Part shown: positions 5,768 to 6,378 of the stretch, piece after piece
How positions within the stretch are numbered: the first letter of the stretch is position 1
Layout of the letters: each line of letters begins with the position of its first letter
Assembly: GCA_947165795.1 (NCBI GenBank)
Contig: CAMVBP010000118.1
Span: 1-6,378, forward strand
Direction: 5' to 3'
DNA length: 6,378 nucleotides
Source of the DNA: an uncultured Treponema sp.
GTDB taxonomy: Bacteria; Spirochaetota; Spirochaetia; Treponematales; Treponemataceae
The notes under the pieces: generated by a model
What the model was told of the DNA's origin: nothing
The model's database searches: none
What the model saw: the letters and a program-made list of their open reading frames with translations, nothing else
Position numbers and translations under genes: made by a program

Positions 5768-6378
5768 CTACGGAAGATAAAGCGGCTGAATATTTTTTAA
5801 GGAAGCAAAGAGCCTTTCTTTTTTTGCCTGAGAACCTTCTGTTAATTGTTCCAGTAAACGTCTGGCCTCTTTTCTTCCTGAGTTATCCTGAAAATCACAC
5901 GTGCAGGTATAACCCGCATAGCCGCCGCGCTCTGCTTCTTCAATCAGCCGGGACTCGCTTACATAGCAGAGAGGTCTTATAATTGTAACAGGAAAATTAT
6001 CATACTTAAGGCGCGGCGGCATACTTGCAAGTTCACCCTTATTCAGCATATTCATCAAAAGGGTTTCTAAAAGATCATCCATGTGATGTCCTAGCGCAAT
6101 TTTATTAAAACCGTTTTCAATGGCATAATTTAATAGTTCAGTTCTACGCTGAGTTGAACACCACCAGCAGCTCATTTTCTGACCTTTTTTTACACGCTCC
6201 AGAACATTCACCTCAAGTTTTTCAAAAGGAACCTGCCACGTCTTAAATAATTCAGCAATTTCCAAAGGAAAATCAGGAGCAAAATCATTTTTTATAAAAA
6301 GCGCTTTATATTCAAAATAAGGATTTTCTTCCGTTTGCTTTGAACGCCGCTTTGCTCTCTGTGCAAAATAATTAATAA
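5768..6378 (-). CDS. TtcA-like PP-loop tRNA 2-thiocytidine synthase (partial, N-terminus outside window)
   Basis: TtcA-family enzymes thiolate cytidine 32 of tRNA, using ATP and a [4Fe-4S] cluster held by three cysteines. The frame is open from the right edge to TAG at 5768-5770 and gives 202 residues. The ATP-binding SGGKDS loop should lie beyond the edge. A TTG at 6263-6265 is not the true start, because family-like sequence continues upstream (for example PYFEYKALFI). In-window hallmarks: CWWC (Cys70, Cys73) before an RR pair, KIALGHHMDDLLETLLMNML (91-110), SMPPRLK, IIRPLCYV, a CTC at 158-160 that could supply the third ligand, and a LKNIQPLYLP end matching the TtcA C-terminus. The gene converges on the AMMECR1 lipoprotein gene with only 9 bp between stops and no evident terminator. 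A TilS-type lysidine synthetase is less likely given the CxxC. Confidence 0.85.
   Translation of the reverse strand, partial: INYFAQRAKRRSKQTEENPYFEYKALFIKNDFAPDFPLEIAELFKTWQVPFEKLEVNVLERVKKGQKMSCWWCSTQRRTELLNYAIENGFNKIALGHHMDDLLETLLMNMLNKGELASMPPRLKYDNFPVTIIRPLCYVSESRLIEEAERGGYAGYTCTCDFQDNSGRKEARRLLEQLTEGSQAKKERLFASLKNIQPLYLP

Noticed and set aside
5740..5790. Bidirectional terminator between the convergent AMMECR1 and TtcA-like genes
   Set aside because: Only AT-rich sequence without a stable GC stem is present. The 9-bp gap holds no hairpin.
1..6378. CRISPR array, tRNA or rRNA gene, riboswitch, insertion-sequence ends
   Set aside because: No regularly spaced repeats, cloverleaf, conserved RNA motif or transposase sequence was seen on either strand.

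Overview
This window most likely comes from a spirochaete, probably a host- or gut-associated Treponema relative. The genes are AT-rich. Three consecutive proteins carry short spirochaete-style lipoboxes in which Ser precedes the lipid Cys (endings FCSC, FFSC, FSSC). The aspartyl-tRNA synthetase end is of the bacterial type. The genus is inferred from these traits, not from a database match.

Layout. Bases 1-282 hold the 3' end of aspS (+), followed by a 10-bp inverted repeat and a clear intrinsic terminator (about 309-371). Bases 376-500 form a GC-rich non-coding block of short hairpins that resembles a dispersed intergenic repeat. A 37-codon remnant of a HicB/XRE-type antitoxin lies at 537-650 (-). 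Next comes a two-gene minus-strand unit, transcribed from about 4232 leftwards: a DUF3160 lipoprotein (1500-4232), whose 3' end overlaps by 37 bp a MEMO1/AmrB-family lipoprotein (643-1536). Divergent from it, across a 53-bp gap, is a plus-strand lipoprotein (4286-5758). It has an N-terminal UPF0489/arginase-like region and a C-terminal AMMECR1 (AmrA) domain. A TtcA-like PP-loop tRNA thiolase (-), cut by the right edge of the window, converges on it.

How the genes may work together. AMMECR1 and MEMO1 homologues are the A and B partners of the bacterial AmmeMemoRadiSam set, normally cytoplasmic and encoded beside a radical SAM enzyme. Here both carry lipoprotein signal peptides, no radical SAM gene lies beside them, and a third lipoprotein (DUF3160) is joined to the MEMO-like gene by an overlapping reading frame. 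MEMO metal-ligand positions and the AMMECR1 Arg-Gly-Cys motif are retained, so these do not look like decayed copies. The most interesting reading is an extracytoplasmic, membrane-anchored AmmeMemo module. Its substrate and role cannot be read from the sequence. The flanking aspS and TtcA-like genes look like ordinary housekeeping genes.
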